Notes: generated by a model from the sequence alone, not told the origin. A stretch of DNA of 5,271 nucleotides from Austwickia sp039812465 (GCA_039812465.1 JBDIAS010000189.1:1-5271), one strand, 5' to 3'; positions 1 through 5,271 are shown, counted from the stretch's first letter. Translations and numbers: made by a program.

Positions 1-145
1 TGGCCGCCGCCTCGTCCCAGCGACATGCCGGGCGAGGATCACGCGGACCGCGTTACACCACTATCAGGGACGCAACTGTCCTGTGGCCGAAATGTTCTGG
101 AGCTCTCGCGTCTGCGTCTCGCCCATTGGACCGCAGCGGAGATGT

Positions 146-254
146 GTTCCGAACGACCTACTCGATCCCGCTTTCCAGCATCCTGTGATGACAAACCCGC
201 TGGTAGAAGCAATCTCATATATCGAGATTCGGCATCGAGTAGGTCGTTCGGAAC
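146..254. repeat. 109-bp element bounded by a perfect 21-bp inverted repeat (MITE-like)
   Basis: The left arm (146-166) begins GTTCCGAACGACC and ends CTCGAT. The right arm (234-254) is its exact reverse complement over 21 bp. Between them is a 67-bp core, AT-richer than its surroundings, with a smaller nested hairpin (AATCTC at 211-216, GAGATT at 224-229) and a weak CCAGC/GCTGG pair (175-179, 199-203). The pairing stops immediately beyond the arms. No obvious target-site duplication flanks the element. No transposase is encoded inside, so it could be a MITE-like element, a regulatory or recombination site, or a long RNA hairpin. The repeat itself is directly visible; its nature is inference. 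Confidence 0.75.
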
Positions 255-365
255 GCTGGGCGTGGCTGACGCCGCTCGGGCGGTCACATGGTGAGATCCC
301 TCCGGCTGCGGCGATCGGTTCAAGGTGGAGCGCCGTCGTCGGGCGGGTGTGGGGGCTGGTGCCAT

Positions 366-452
366 CGTCGAGGGCTCGCTTACAGGGCAGCTAACGTCGA
401 GGGCTCGCCTGAACGGCAGCCAACGTCGAGGGCTCGCTTGAACGGCGATGAC
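366..452. repeat. 29-bp tandem repeat, three copies
   Basis: The core CGTCGAGGGCTCGC occurs exactly at 366, 395 and 424, giving a constant 29-bp period. The rest of each unit (a version of TGAACGGCAGCCAA) is less conserved, with the first copy the most diverged. The units are contiguous with no spacer between them, which argues against a CRISPR array. The period is not a multiple of three, so the array would shift frame in any protein, consistent with non-coding DNA. It looks like a small minisatellite. Confidence 0.8.
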
Positions 453-633
453 GTGGTGGTCCGATGGTGATGCGGCGTGTTCGGTGTGGACTCTGCTACA
501 GCGGCGTCTTGGTCGATCTGGGCGGGTCAAGGTCGTGGTGGGGCGTCTTCGTCGAACGGCGGCTTCCGGGGTGCGCCGGGTGGCGTCGGGCGAGGCGCTT
601 CCGCGAGGGTTGCTCGCTGGCGCTGGCGCTGGC

Positions 634-674
634 CCCGACACCGACACAGGCACAGGCACAGGCCCAGACACAGG
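634..674. repeat. Short ACAGGC/ACACCG hexamer-like repeat
   Basis: A run of imperfect 6-bp units (CCGACA, then CACAGG or CAGGCA and variants) follows a CTGGCG repeat at about 617-632. Together they form a short low-complexity tract some 50 bp downstream of the glycerate kinase stop. It probably arose by replication slippage. It produces Pro-Val or Gln-Ala dipeptide-like runs in the overlapping frames, which are artefacts rather than genes. Confidence 0.6.
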
Positions 675-725
675 CGAGAGATGGGGAGCCGACCCAGCTG
701 CGAGGTTCCGATCTGGCCGAGGGCT

Positions 726-2096
726 TCAGCGATCGGCGAAGAAGTCCCAGGCCGCGTGGCCGGCCAGCTCGCGTAGCAGGCGGTCGGCGTCGCGCATGCA
801 GACGGCGGTGTCCGGTTCCAGGTCCACCAGCTGGTAAATCCGCCGGATTCCCGTGCGCGCCAGGTCCTCCGGCGGCAGGCTCGCCGTCCCGCACAGCGCG
901 ATCACCGGGATACCGGCCGCCTGCGCAGCCTGGGCCACCCCGGCCGGGGCCTTGCCCAGCAGCGTCTGCAGGTCCAACGCCCCTTCGCCGGTCACCACGA
1001 GGTCGGCCCGCTCGGCGGCCGGCGGCTCGAGGTGGGTCCGTTCGGAGTTGGCCTGCTCGGAGTTGGGCTGCTCGGGGTCGGGCGGTTCGGGCTCGGTCGG
1101 ATCCACGTCAGCCTGATCGGGGTGGGTCCGTTCGGAGTTGGCCGGATCGGGGTGGGTTCGCTCGGAGTTGGCCGGATCGAGATCGGCTCGACCGAGGTAG
1201 TAGTCATCGAGGTCGGCATGCTCGAGACTCGCCTGATCCCGGTCCGTCCCGTCCAACAACGCCGCGAACCCCGTCAGCTCCAGGATCACCTCGATGCCCG
1301 GCCGCATGTGGGCGTCCAGGACGGCCATGGCCGCGTACCCCACCCCGCCCGCCGCCCCGGCCCCCGGGCGGTCCCGCAGGTCGCGCCCCGTCGCGGCGCT
1401 GATCAGGTCCGCAAACCGCGTCAGCGCCTCGTCCAGGGCCGCCACGTCCTGCGGGCTCGCGCCCTTCTGCGGCCCGAAGACCGCGGCCGCCCCGGACGAC
1501 CCGGCCAGCGGGTTGTTCACGTCGCTGGCCAGCGTGATCGACGCCTGCGTCAGCGCCGGGTGCAGTCCGGACAGGTCGATGCTCGCCAGCGCGGCCAGGC
1601 CGCCGCCGCCCGGGCCCACCGGTTCGCCGGAAGCGTCGAGGAGCCGAGCCCCGAGCGCCTGGAGCATCCCCGCCCCGCCATCGGTCGACGCAGACCCCCC
1701 GATTCCCAGCACGATCTCCTGCGCGCCCGCGTCGAGGGCCGCCGCCAGCGCCTCGCCGAGACCCCGGCTCGTCGCACCCAACGCGTCCCGTCGGCCACCG
1801 GGCAGGTGGACCAGCCCGCACACCTCGGCCATCTCGACGACGGCGGTGCGGCCGCGGACCACGTACGAACTCTCCCGCGGCGCGCCCAACGGACCCGCGG
1901 CACGCAACCGCACGCGCGTGAAACCCGCGCTCTCCGCGGCGTCGAGCGTGCCGTCGCCGCCGTCCGCGATCAGGGTGCCCACCACGTCCAGGTCGGGGAC
2001 GGCCGCGCGCATGCCCTCCTCGATAGCGGTGAGCACCTGGCGCCCGGTCAGCGACCCCTTGAACTTGTCGCAGGCGACGACCACGCGATGCGGCAC
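726..2096 (-). CDS. Glycerate 2-kinase (GlxK/GckA family) with an internal pentad-repeat insertion
   Basis: Glycerate kinase of the family I type (PF02595). It phosphorylates D-glycerate with ATP in the cytoplasm, normally to 2-phosphoglycerate, feeding glycolysis. In the 456-aa product I see DKFKGSLT (10-17), ADGGDGT (44-50), the long Gly-rich block starting GIGGSASTDGGAG (131-143), DVNNPLAG (192-199), GPQKGA (208-213), GGVGYA (250-255) and TGEGALD followed by GKAPAGVA (369-388). These are the conserved family blocks, in the expected order. Family members are usually about 370-390 aa. The excess is a run of 16 five-residue units at residues 286-365, between the LTGFAALLDG segment and the conserved ADLVVTGEG motif. 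The reading frame and all flanking motifs are intact, so the enzyme is probably functional. The start is GTG, preceded by GGGGAGG with an 8-nt spacer. It lies 4 bp after menA and is probably co-transcribed and translationally coupled. The family assignment is firm; the exact product and physiological role are inferred. Confidence 0.95.
   Translation of the reverse strand: MPHRVVVACDKFKGSLTGRQVLTAIEEGMRAAVPDLDVVGTLIADGGDGTLDAAESAGFTRVRLRAAGPLGAPRESSYVVRGRTAVVEMAEVCGLVHLPGGRRDALGATSRGLGEALAAALDAGAQEIVLGIGGSASTDGGAGMLQALGARLLDASGEPVGPGGGGLAALASIDLSGLHPALTQASITLASDVNNPLAGSSGAAAVFGPQKGASPQDVAALDEALTRFADLISAATGRDLRDRPGAGAAGGVGYAAMAVLDAHMRPGIEVILELTGFAALLDGTDRDQASLEHADLDDYYLGRADLDPANSERTHPDPANSERTHPDQADVDPTEPEPPDPEQPNSEQANSERTHLEPPAAERADLVVTGEGALDLQTLLGKAPAGVAQAAQAAGIPVIALCGTASLPPEDLARTGIRRIYQLVDLEPDTAVCMRDADRLLRELAGHAAWDFFADR
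1002..1241 (-). repeat. In-frame 15-bp minisatellite, 16 units, inside glycerate kinase
   Basis: On the plus strand the unit resembles GTTGGCCTGCTCGGA and recurs every 15 bp from 1002 to 1241. The best-conserved copies also form a 30-bp higher-order repeat, with near-identical GTGGGTCCGTTCGGA blocks at 1032, 1122 and 1152. On the coding strand each unit gives five residues, such as SERTH (three times), PDPAN, PDQAD, SEQAN and LGRAD, loosely x-E/D-x-A-D/N. Because the unit is a multiple of three, the frame survives any change in copy number. The last unit (AERAD) runs straight into the conserved LVVTGEG motif, so the array may have grown from the native sequence there. The segment is acidic and Pro-rich and is probably a flexible surface loop. 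Confidence 0.93.
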
Positions 2097-2100
2097 GCGC

Positions 2101-2994
2101 TCAGCCTCCCCACGGTGGCTGCGGGGCGAGTGCCATGCCCACGCCAGCGAACACGCCGTACGCGAGCATCACCCGCCCGGTGGCGCCGAGCACCGGGACC
2201 AGATCGGCGCCCGTCACGCCGCCCAGGGTCCGAGCCACCGGCCAGACCGCCAGGGCGAAGGCGAGGATCCCGGCCAGGGCGCCGATGTGCAAGAGCCCCA
2301 TCGCGATCGTGCACAGCAGCGCGAGGGCGATGAGCCCCGCGTACGCGCGCCGCGCCCGCACGTCCCCCAGTCGCACCGCCAGCGTGCGCTTCCCGGAGGC
2401 GTCGTCGCCGGGGATGTCGCGGATGTTGTTGACCATCAGGACGGCGCAGCTCAGGGCGCCGGCCGCCACGGCGCCGAGCCAGGCCGCGCCGGTGGTGGTG
2501 TGCGCCTGGGTGTACGTGGTCCCGAGCACCGCGACGAGCCCGAAGAAGACGAACACGAAGACCTCGCCGAGGCCGCGATAGCCGTACGGGTTGTCGCCGC
2601 CCGTGTACTTCCAGGCCGCCACGATCGCCGCCGCCCCGACCGGCACCAGCCACAAGGTGTTGGCGATGGCGCATAGCGCGAGGCCGGCGAGAGCGGCGAA
2701 GCCGAAGGCCACGTACGCGGCCAGCTTGACGTCACCCGGACGCGCCAGGCATTGCCCGACCAGGCGGGTCGGCCCGACCCGGGCGGCGTCGGTCCCGCGC
2801 AGGCCGTCGGAGTAGTCGTTGGCGTAGTTGACCCCGATCTGCAGGGCCAGGGCCACGACGAGCGCGAGCAGGGCGAGCGCCGCGGAGCCGCGACCGATCG
2901 CGGCCGCGGCTCCGGTGCCGATGACGACCGGCGCGAGGGCAGCCGGCAGGGTCCGAGGCCGGGCCCCCTCGACCCAGTCCGCGATGGTGGCCAT
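2101..2994 (-). CDS. menA: 1,4-dihydroxy-2-naphthoate polyprenyltransferase (MenA)
   Basis: Integral membrane prenyltransferase of the UbiA superfamily. It attaches the polyprenyl chain to 1,4-dihydroxy-2-naphthoate with loss of CO2, giving demethylmenaquinone. From the chosen Met (297 aa) I see the MenA N-terminal signature WVEGARPRTLPAALAPV at about residues 7-23. The first Asp-rich prenyl-diphosphate/Mg site, NYANDYSDG, is at 56-64, and the YTGGDNPYGYRGLGE loop is at 130-144. The second Asp-rich region, NNIRDIPGDDASGKRTLAVRLG, falls near 189-210. Multiple hydrophobic helices run throughout, as expected. An in-frame ATG at 3030 would add 12 residues and overlap the upstream gene by 32 bp. 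I prefer 2994 because family similarity begins there and AAGGG lies 11 nt upstream, just after the upstream stop. The gene lies between the PLDc_N gene and glycerate kinase with 4-bp gaps on both sides. Function is confidently assigned; the exact start is less certain. Confidence 0.95.
   Translation of the reverse strand: MATIADWVEGARPRTLPAALAPVVIGTGAAAAIGRGSAALALLALVVALALQIGVNYANDYSDGLRGTDAARVGPTRLVGQCLARPGDVKLAAYVAFGFAALAGLALCAIANTLWLVPVGAAAIVAAWKYTGGDNPYGYRGLGEVFVFVFFGLVAVLGTTYTQAHTTTGAAWLGAVAAGALSCAVLMVNNIRDIPGDDASGKRTLAVRLGDVRARRAYAGLIALALLCTIAMGLLHIGALAGILAFALAVWPVARTLGGVTGADLVPVLGATGRVMLAYGVFAGVGMALAPQPPWGG
2105..2111 (-). promoter_or_regulatory. Ribosome binding site of glycerate kinase, inside the menA 3' end
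   Basis: The coding strand reads GGGGAGG, then CTGAGCGC (8 nt), then the GTG start. The site is formed by the last Trp-Gly-Gly codons of menA, and the menA TGA sits between it and the GTG. This supports the GTG at 2096 as the true start and suggests translational coupling to menA. Confidence 0.85.
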
Positions 2995-2998
2995 GGGA

Positions 2999-3316
2999 TC
3001 AGAGGCCCTTGAGGAAGTCGGGGTCGTCATCGGGCCCCATGGGCCGGCGTGGTCCGCGTGGTCCAGCAGGACCGCCGCTCGGGCCGATGCGGTCCTGCGG
3101 CCCGAACGGGAGCCGGCCGAACGGCCCGCCGCCCTGGTCGTTGGGCCGACCGGCGAACAGCCAGGCGATGCCGCCCGCGGGGGTGAAGAGCAGGATCAGG
3201 ACGACCCAGGCGATCTTGGGGAGGTTGCGGACGCGATCGTCCTCGGTCTGGATGCAGTCCACCGCGGTGTAGACCGTGAAGGCCAACACGGCCAGGGCCA
3301 GGAGGACGCGGAGCAC
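2999..3316 (-). CDS. PLDc_N-type small membrane protein
   Basis: A 105-aa protein starting at GTG. It has a first hydrophobic helix at about residues 2-19 and a second at about 35-54. The second helix contains LPKIAWVVLILLFTPAGGIAWLFAGRP, the typical pattern of the 'phospholipase D-nuclease N-terminal' domain (PF13396). No HKD phospholipase motif is present, so no enzymatic activity is implied. The cytoplasm-side tail (about 58-105) is rich in Gly and Pro and ends in an acidic stretch with DDDPD. The start is chosen because AAGGAGG lies 9 nt upstream and the first helix begins there. The frame stays open further upstream, but only as a shadow of menE. It lies between menE and menA, an arrangement I recall from other actinobacteria, so a membrane role linked to menaquinone synthesis is possible but unproven. 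Confidence 0.88.
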   Translation of the reverse strand: MLRVLLALAVLAFTVYTAVDCIQTEDDRVRNLPKIAWVVLILLFTPAGGIAWLFAGRPNDQGGGPFGRLPFGPQDRIGPSGGPAGPRGPRRPMGPDDDPDFLKGL

Positions 3317-3325
3317 GGGGGTCAG

Positions 3326-3332
3326 CCTCCTT
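3326..3332 (-). promoter_or_regulatory. Strong ribosome binding site that fixes the PLDc_N gene start
   Basis: The coding strand reads AAGGAGG followed by 9 nt (CTGACCCCC) and the GTG at 3316. This is a near-perfect anti-16S match. It separates the real 105-aa gene from the much longer open frame extending upstream through menE. Confidence 0.88.
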
Positions 3333-3366
3333 GGGGCGAGTGCGGTGGCGTCGAACCTCCATTGTG

Positions 3367-4719
3367 TCAGGTCTGACGCGATCCGCCGGGCGGCCCCGCC
3401 TGGAGCTCCCCGGTGAGGGTCCCCAGCAGGTACTGTGCCGCCGCGGCCCGGTCGGGCTTCCCGATCCCGCGGGTGGGCAGCCGCGGTACGGACTCGATCC
3501 GCCGGGGGATCGCATGCCCCGGCAGGTGGTCGAGCAGCGCACGCCGCAGATCGTCGGCGTCCACGCGGTCCTGGACGCAGTCGGGTCGGATCGGGACGCC
3601 GTCGGGTCGGGTCGGGACGCCGTCGGGTCGGGTCGGGACGCCGTCGGGCGGGGCGATGAGCGCCGCCACGCGCTGGCCCCACTCCGGGTCGGGCAAGCCC
3701 ACGACGAGCGCGTCCCAGCCGGGTGGCAGGACGGCGCGCAGCGCGTCCTCGACCAGCCCGGGGAGGACCTTCAGGCCGCCGGTGTTGATCGCGTCGTCCA
3801 CGCGCCCCTCGACCACAAGGCGGCCGGACGCCTCGTCCCAGCGCCCGAGGTCGTCGGTGCGAAACCAGCGGCGCCCGCCGCGCACCGGGAACGAGGCCGC
3901 GGTGCGGGCCGGGTCGCCCAGGTAGCCGGCGGCCAGCACCGGGCCGCCGAGCAGGACGCGTCCGTCCGGCTCGAGGTCGACCAGGACGCCGGGCAGCGGC
4001 GCGCCGTCGTACAGGCATCCCCCGCACGTCTCGCTGGACCCGTACGTGGTGACCACCGCGATCCCCTCCGCGCGAGCGGCGGCGAGCAGCCGCGGCGGCG
4101 TGGCGGCGCCGCCGACGAGCACGGCGTCGTAGCTGGTCAACGCCTGCAGGGCGGTCGCCCGGTCCGGGTCGTCACCGTCGCGCGCGGGGTCGGCGAGCAG
4201 CCGGGCGAGCTGGGTGGGCACGAGGGAGGTGTACGTCCGCCCCGTCCCGCCTTGGCGAAGACGCTCGGTGGCCTCGACGAACGCGCGCGCGGTGAAGCCG
4301 TGGCCGCCCGTCGCGGGATGCGCGTCCGGCGCCAGGGGGACCACGCGGGTGCCCCAGCGCAGTGCCCGCGCGAGCACCTGCAGGCCCGCGATGTGCTGCG
4401 GCGGCAGCGCGAGCAGACAGTCCCCGGGGCCGCCGAGGCGGGCGGAGGTGGCGTCCGCGGCCGCCGTCAGCGCGGGCGCGGTGAGCATCGCCAGCTTGGG
4501 CGTGCCGGTCGACCCCGAGGTACCCACCACCACGGCGAGACCGCGGGGGAGGTCGTCCTCGTCGTAGGCGGGCAGGTGCCGGGGCGCGGAGGCGTCGTAC
4601 GGGTGGATCGGCGGGCCGCTGCCGGTCAGGGCGGCCGTGAGCGGGCCGGACAGGGCCGCCACCGCGGCGGGGGTCGGCGCGCCGGGCGGGACGGGCAGGC
4701 TCGACACGCGGCGCGGCAC
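3367..4719 (-). CDS. menE: o-succinylbenzoate-CoA ligase (MenE)
   Basis: Adenylate-forming enzyme (AMP-binding, ANL superfamily) that activates o-succinylbenzoate with ATP and CoA to OSB-CoA, the substrate of MenB, in menaquinone synthesis. In 450 aa I see the ATP-binding P-loop VVVGTSGSTGTPKLAML (63-79), LPPQHIAGL (105-113), the adenine-binding TYGSSETCGG (225-234), the ribose-binding Asp in WFRTDDLGRW (285-294) and the hinge GRVDDAINTGGLKVLP (305-320). GIGKPDR carries the probable catalytic Lys421. The P-loop lies close to the N-terminus, as in the short actinobacterial MenE forms. The C-terminal domain contains a run of DGVPTRP-type heptads (about 359-385), which looks like a later insertion. 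The MenE assignment over another acyl-CoA ligase rests on the size, the LPPQHIAG motif and the neighbouring menA. The GTG start lacks a clear Shine-Dalgarno but has a TANNNT 6 nt upstream, suggesting a leaderless mRNA. It is probably the first gene of the operon. Confidence 0.92.
   Translation of the reverse strand: MPRRVSSLPVPPGAPTPAAVAALSGPLTAALTGSGPPIHPYDASAPRHLPAYDEDDLPRGLAVVVGTSGSTGTPKLAMLTAPALTAAADATSARLGGPGDCLLALPPQHIAGLQVLARALRWGTRVVPLAPDAHPATGGHGFTARAFVEATERLRQGGTGRTYTSLVPTQLARLLADPARDGDDPDRATALQALTSYDAVLVGGAATPPRLLAAARAEGIAVVTTYGSSETCGGCLYDGAPLPGVLVDLEPDGRVLLGGPVLAAGYLGDPARTAASFPVRGGRRWFRTDDLGRWDEASGRLVVEGRVDDAINTGGLKVLPGLVEDALRAVLPPGWDALVVGLPDPEWGQRVAALIAPPDGVPTRPDGVPTRPDGVPIRPDCVQDRVDADDLRRALLDHLPGHAIPRRIESVPRLPTRGIGKPDRAAAAQYLLGTLTGELQAGPPGGSRQT
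3580..3642 (-). repeat. In-frame 21-bp tandem repeat, three units, inside menE
   Basis: Three contiguous 21-bp units lie at 3580-3600, 3601-3621 and 3622-3642. The last two are identical and the first differs by one base; degenerate remnants flank them on both sides. Each unit contains GTCGGGT runs ending in GGGACGCC. On the coding strand they give heptads of the DGVPTRP type, with the third reading DGVPIRP, and a decayed DCVQDR follows. The near-identity points to recent duplication. The array lies in the small mobile C-terminal domain of the ligase, between the ALIAPP strand and the helix before the final GIGKPDR motif. Confidence 0.92.
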
Positions 4720-4725
4720 CGGACC

Positions 4726-4735
4726 AGCTTAGGGT
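4726..4735. promoter_or_regulatory. Overlapping divergent -10 elements (putative bidirectional leaderless promoter)
   Basis: The only DNA between the divergent start codons is 4720-4741. It contains AGCTTAGGGT. On the plus strand TAGGGT (4730-4735) is followed by 6 nt and the ATG at 4742. On the minus strand TAAGCT (4726-4731) is followed by 6 nt and the GTG at 4719. Both fit the actinobacterial TANNNT -10 consensus at the spacing expected when transcription begins at the first base of the start codon. No well-spaced -35 is visible for either; TCGACA at 4701-4706 is too far away. For the plus gene, AGGG at 4731-4734 could instead act as a weak Shine-Dalgarno. Promoter function is inference. 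Confidence 0.55.
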
Positions 4736-4741
4736 GAATGC

Positions 4742-5271
4742 ATGACTGGCAGCGTGGGCGACGGCAGGGTGGCGACGGCCGGACGCGTGGTGGCGGGGGT
4801 AGGGGCACTCGCGGCGGTGGGCGCGGCCGCTTACCTCGCCAGCGGGCAGCACCGCAGGATCGGGGCCCGCCCGGAGGAGGTGTCGGGCGTCTTGCCGGGC
4901 GACGATCTGTTTCCGCAGGCCGGCGTGGTCAGCACCCGCGCGATCAGCATCGACGCGCCGCCGGACTACGTGTGGCCGTGGGTCGCCCAGATGGGACAGG
5001 ACAAGGGCGGGTTCTATTCGTACACCTGGGCGGAGAACCTGGTCGGCTGCAACATCACCAACGCGGACCGCATCGTGGAGGAGTGGCAGTCGCCCCAGGT
5101 GGGCGACACCTTCCGGTTGCACCCGGACGTCTGCCTCGAAGTCGCCATCGTGGACCCGCCGCACGCCCTGGTGGTGTGCAACCCGGAACCGGCCGGGGAT
5201 CCGTCGATGGGGTTCGACGCCTCCTGGGCGTTCGTGATCGACCCCGAGCCGACCGGGCGCGGGGTGCGCCT
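4742..5271 (+). CDS. Membrane-anchored SRPBCC (START-like) family protein, 3'-truncated by window end
   Basis: The frame starts at ATG 4742 and stays open to the window end, giving 176 complete codons; the stop lies outside. Residues about 11-33 form one hydrophobic, Ala/Gly/Val-rich segment, a likely N-terminal membrane anchor. Next come a linker, LPGDDLFPQA (51-60), and ISIDAPPDYVWPWVAQMGQDKGGFYSY (68-94), which is the start of an SRPBCC/polyketide-cyclase-like fold. The order 'IDAPP..VWPWL.QMG...GGFYSY' followed by ENLVGCNITNADRI is typical of an actinobacterial SRPBCC subfamily of unknown ligand. Codon usage is strongly G/C-ending, like that of its neighbours. It is divergent from menE and may share a promoter with it. 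The fold is a fairly confident call, but the substrate or function is unknown. Confidence 0.85.
   Translation, partial: MTGSVGDGRVATAGRVVAGVGALAAVGAAAYLASGQHRRIGARPEEVSGVLPGDDLFPQAGVVSTRAISIDAPPDYVWPWVAQMGQDKGGFYSYTWAENLVGCNITNADRIVEEWQSPQVGDTFRLHPDVCLEVAIVDPPHALVVCNPEPAGDPSMGFDASWAFVIDPEPTGRGVR

Larger units (their letters stand above)
1..725. other. Intergenic or degenerate region without a supportable gene
   Basis: Open frames exist here on both strands, but they are low in complexity, rich in Arg/Pro/Ser, match no family I recognise and lack consistent G/C third-position bias. GC-rich DNA produces such frames by chance. The region does hold repeats, annotated separately: an inverted repeat at 146-254, a 29-bp tandem repeat at 366-452 and a short repeat at 634-674. 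The stretch around 180-240 is visibly less GC-rich than everything else in the window, which hints at a foreign or regulatory origin. I saw no tRNA, no rRNA, and no clear hairpin plus T-tract terminator after the glycerate kinase stop. A gene ending or starting to the left of the window cannot be excluded. Confidence 0.6.

Noticed and set aside
366..452. CRISPR array, suggested by the 29-bp repeat length
   Set aside because: The units are head-to-tail with no unique spacers between them, and no cas gene is present.
39..671. Minus-strand 210-aa open frame, including a possible 82-aa version from a GTG at 287 with GGAGGG upstream (298-303)
   Set aside because: The product is Arg/Pro/Ser-rich with no recognisable domain. 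It runs through both the 29-bp non-triplet repeat and the inverted repeat, and the third codon positions of its second half are not G/C-biased. The GGAGGG is also followed by ATG-TGA (284-289), so it is probably a chance match.
640..725. Rho-independent terminator after the glycerate kinase gene
   Set aside because: I found no stable GC hairpin followed by a T-tract on the minus strand. Termination may be Rho-dependent or lie further downstream.
464..1402. Plus-strand 312-aa open frame antisense to glycerate kinase
   Set aside because: It is a low-complexity Arg/Pro/Ala shadow frame. The opposite strand carries clear conserved kinase motifs.
1032..2676. Long plus-strand open frames (433 and 460 aa) opposite glycerate kinase and menA
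   Set aside because: They are typical antisense open frames in very GC-rich coding DNA, with no family motifs, while the minus frame has both MenA and glycerate kinase signatures.
3317..4027. Upstream extension of the PLDc_N frame into a 342-aa protein
   Set aside because: The added part is an Arg/Pro-rich shadow of menE in another frame. A strong AAGGAGG and the first hydrophobic helix place the start at 3316.
3331..4737. Plus-strand 468-aa open frame antisense to menE
   Set aside because: It has no recognisable domain and a composition typical of antisense frames. The minus strand carries all the AMP-binding motifs in order.
4172..5164. Minus-strand 330-aa open frame overlapping the SRPBCC gene and menE
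   Set aside because: It spans two genes in the wrong frames. The plus-strand SRPBCC frame has recognisable motifs and better codon bias.

Overview
The window looks like chromosome from a high-GC actinomycete (Streptomyces/Streptosporangiales-like; genus not resolvable by eye). The evidence is the very high GC with strong G/C third-position preference, several GTG starts, and a menaquinone gene order of an actinobacterial type.

Layout. Positions 1-725 hold no gene I can support. This stretch contains a perfect 21-bp inverted repeat around an AT-richer core (146-254), a 29-bp tandem repeat in three copies (366-452) and a short hexamer-like repeat (634-674). From 726 to 4719, four genes lie on the minus strand and read in the order menE (o-succinylbenzoate-CoA ligase), a 105-aa membrane protein of the PLDc_N type, menA (DHNA polyprenyltransferase) and a glycerate 2-kinase. 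Gaps are 50 bp, 4 bp and 4 bp, with good Shine-Dalgarno sequences before the second and fourth genes, so they are probably one operon. On the plus strand from 4742, and running off the window end, is a membrane-anchored SRPBCC (START-like) family protein, divergent from menE with only 22 bp between the start codons.

How the genes work together. MenE and MenA catalyse steps on either side of MenB in menaquinone synthesis: activation of o-succinylbenzoate to its CoA thioester, and prenylation of DHNA at the membrane. The small PLDc_N protein lies between them and may be a membrane accessory, but its role is unknown. Glycerate kinase is a central-carbon enzyme with no clear link to the quinone pathway.

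Most notable. (1) The glycerate kinase carries an in-frame minisatellite of 16 x 15 bp (1002-1241), which inserts about 80 pentad-repeat residues next to a conserved motif. (2) menE carries a separate in-frame 3 x 21-bp repeat in its C-terminal domain. (3) The menE/SRPBCC intergenic gap holds two overlapping, opposite TANNNT elements, each exactly 6 nt from its start codon, as expected for a bidirectional promoter making leaderless mRNAs. (4) The non-coding left end contains a 109-bp MITE-like inverted-repeat element. I found no convincing new multi-gene defence or mobile system.
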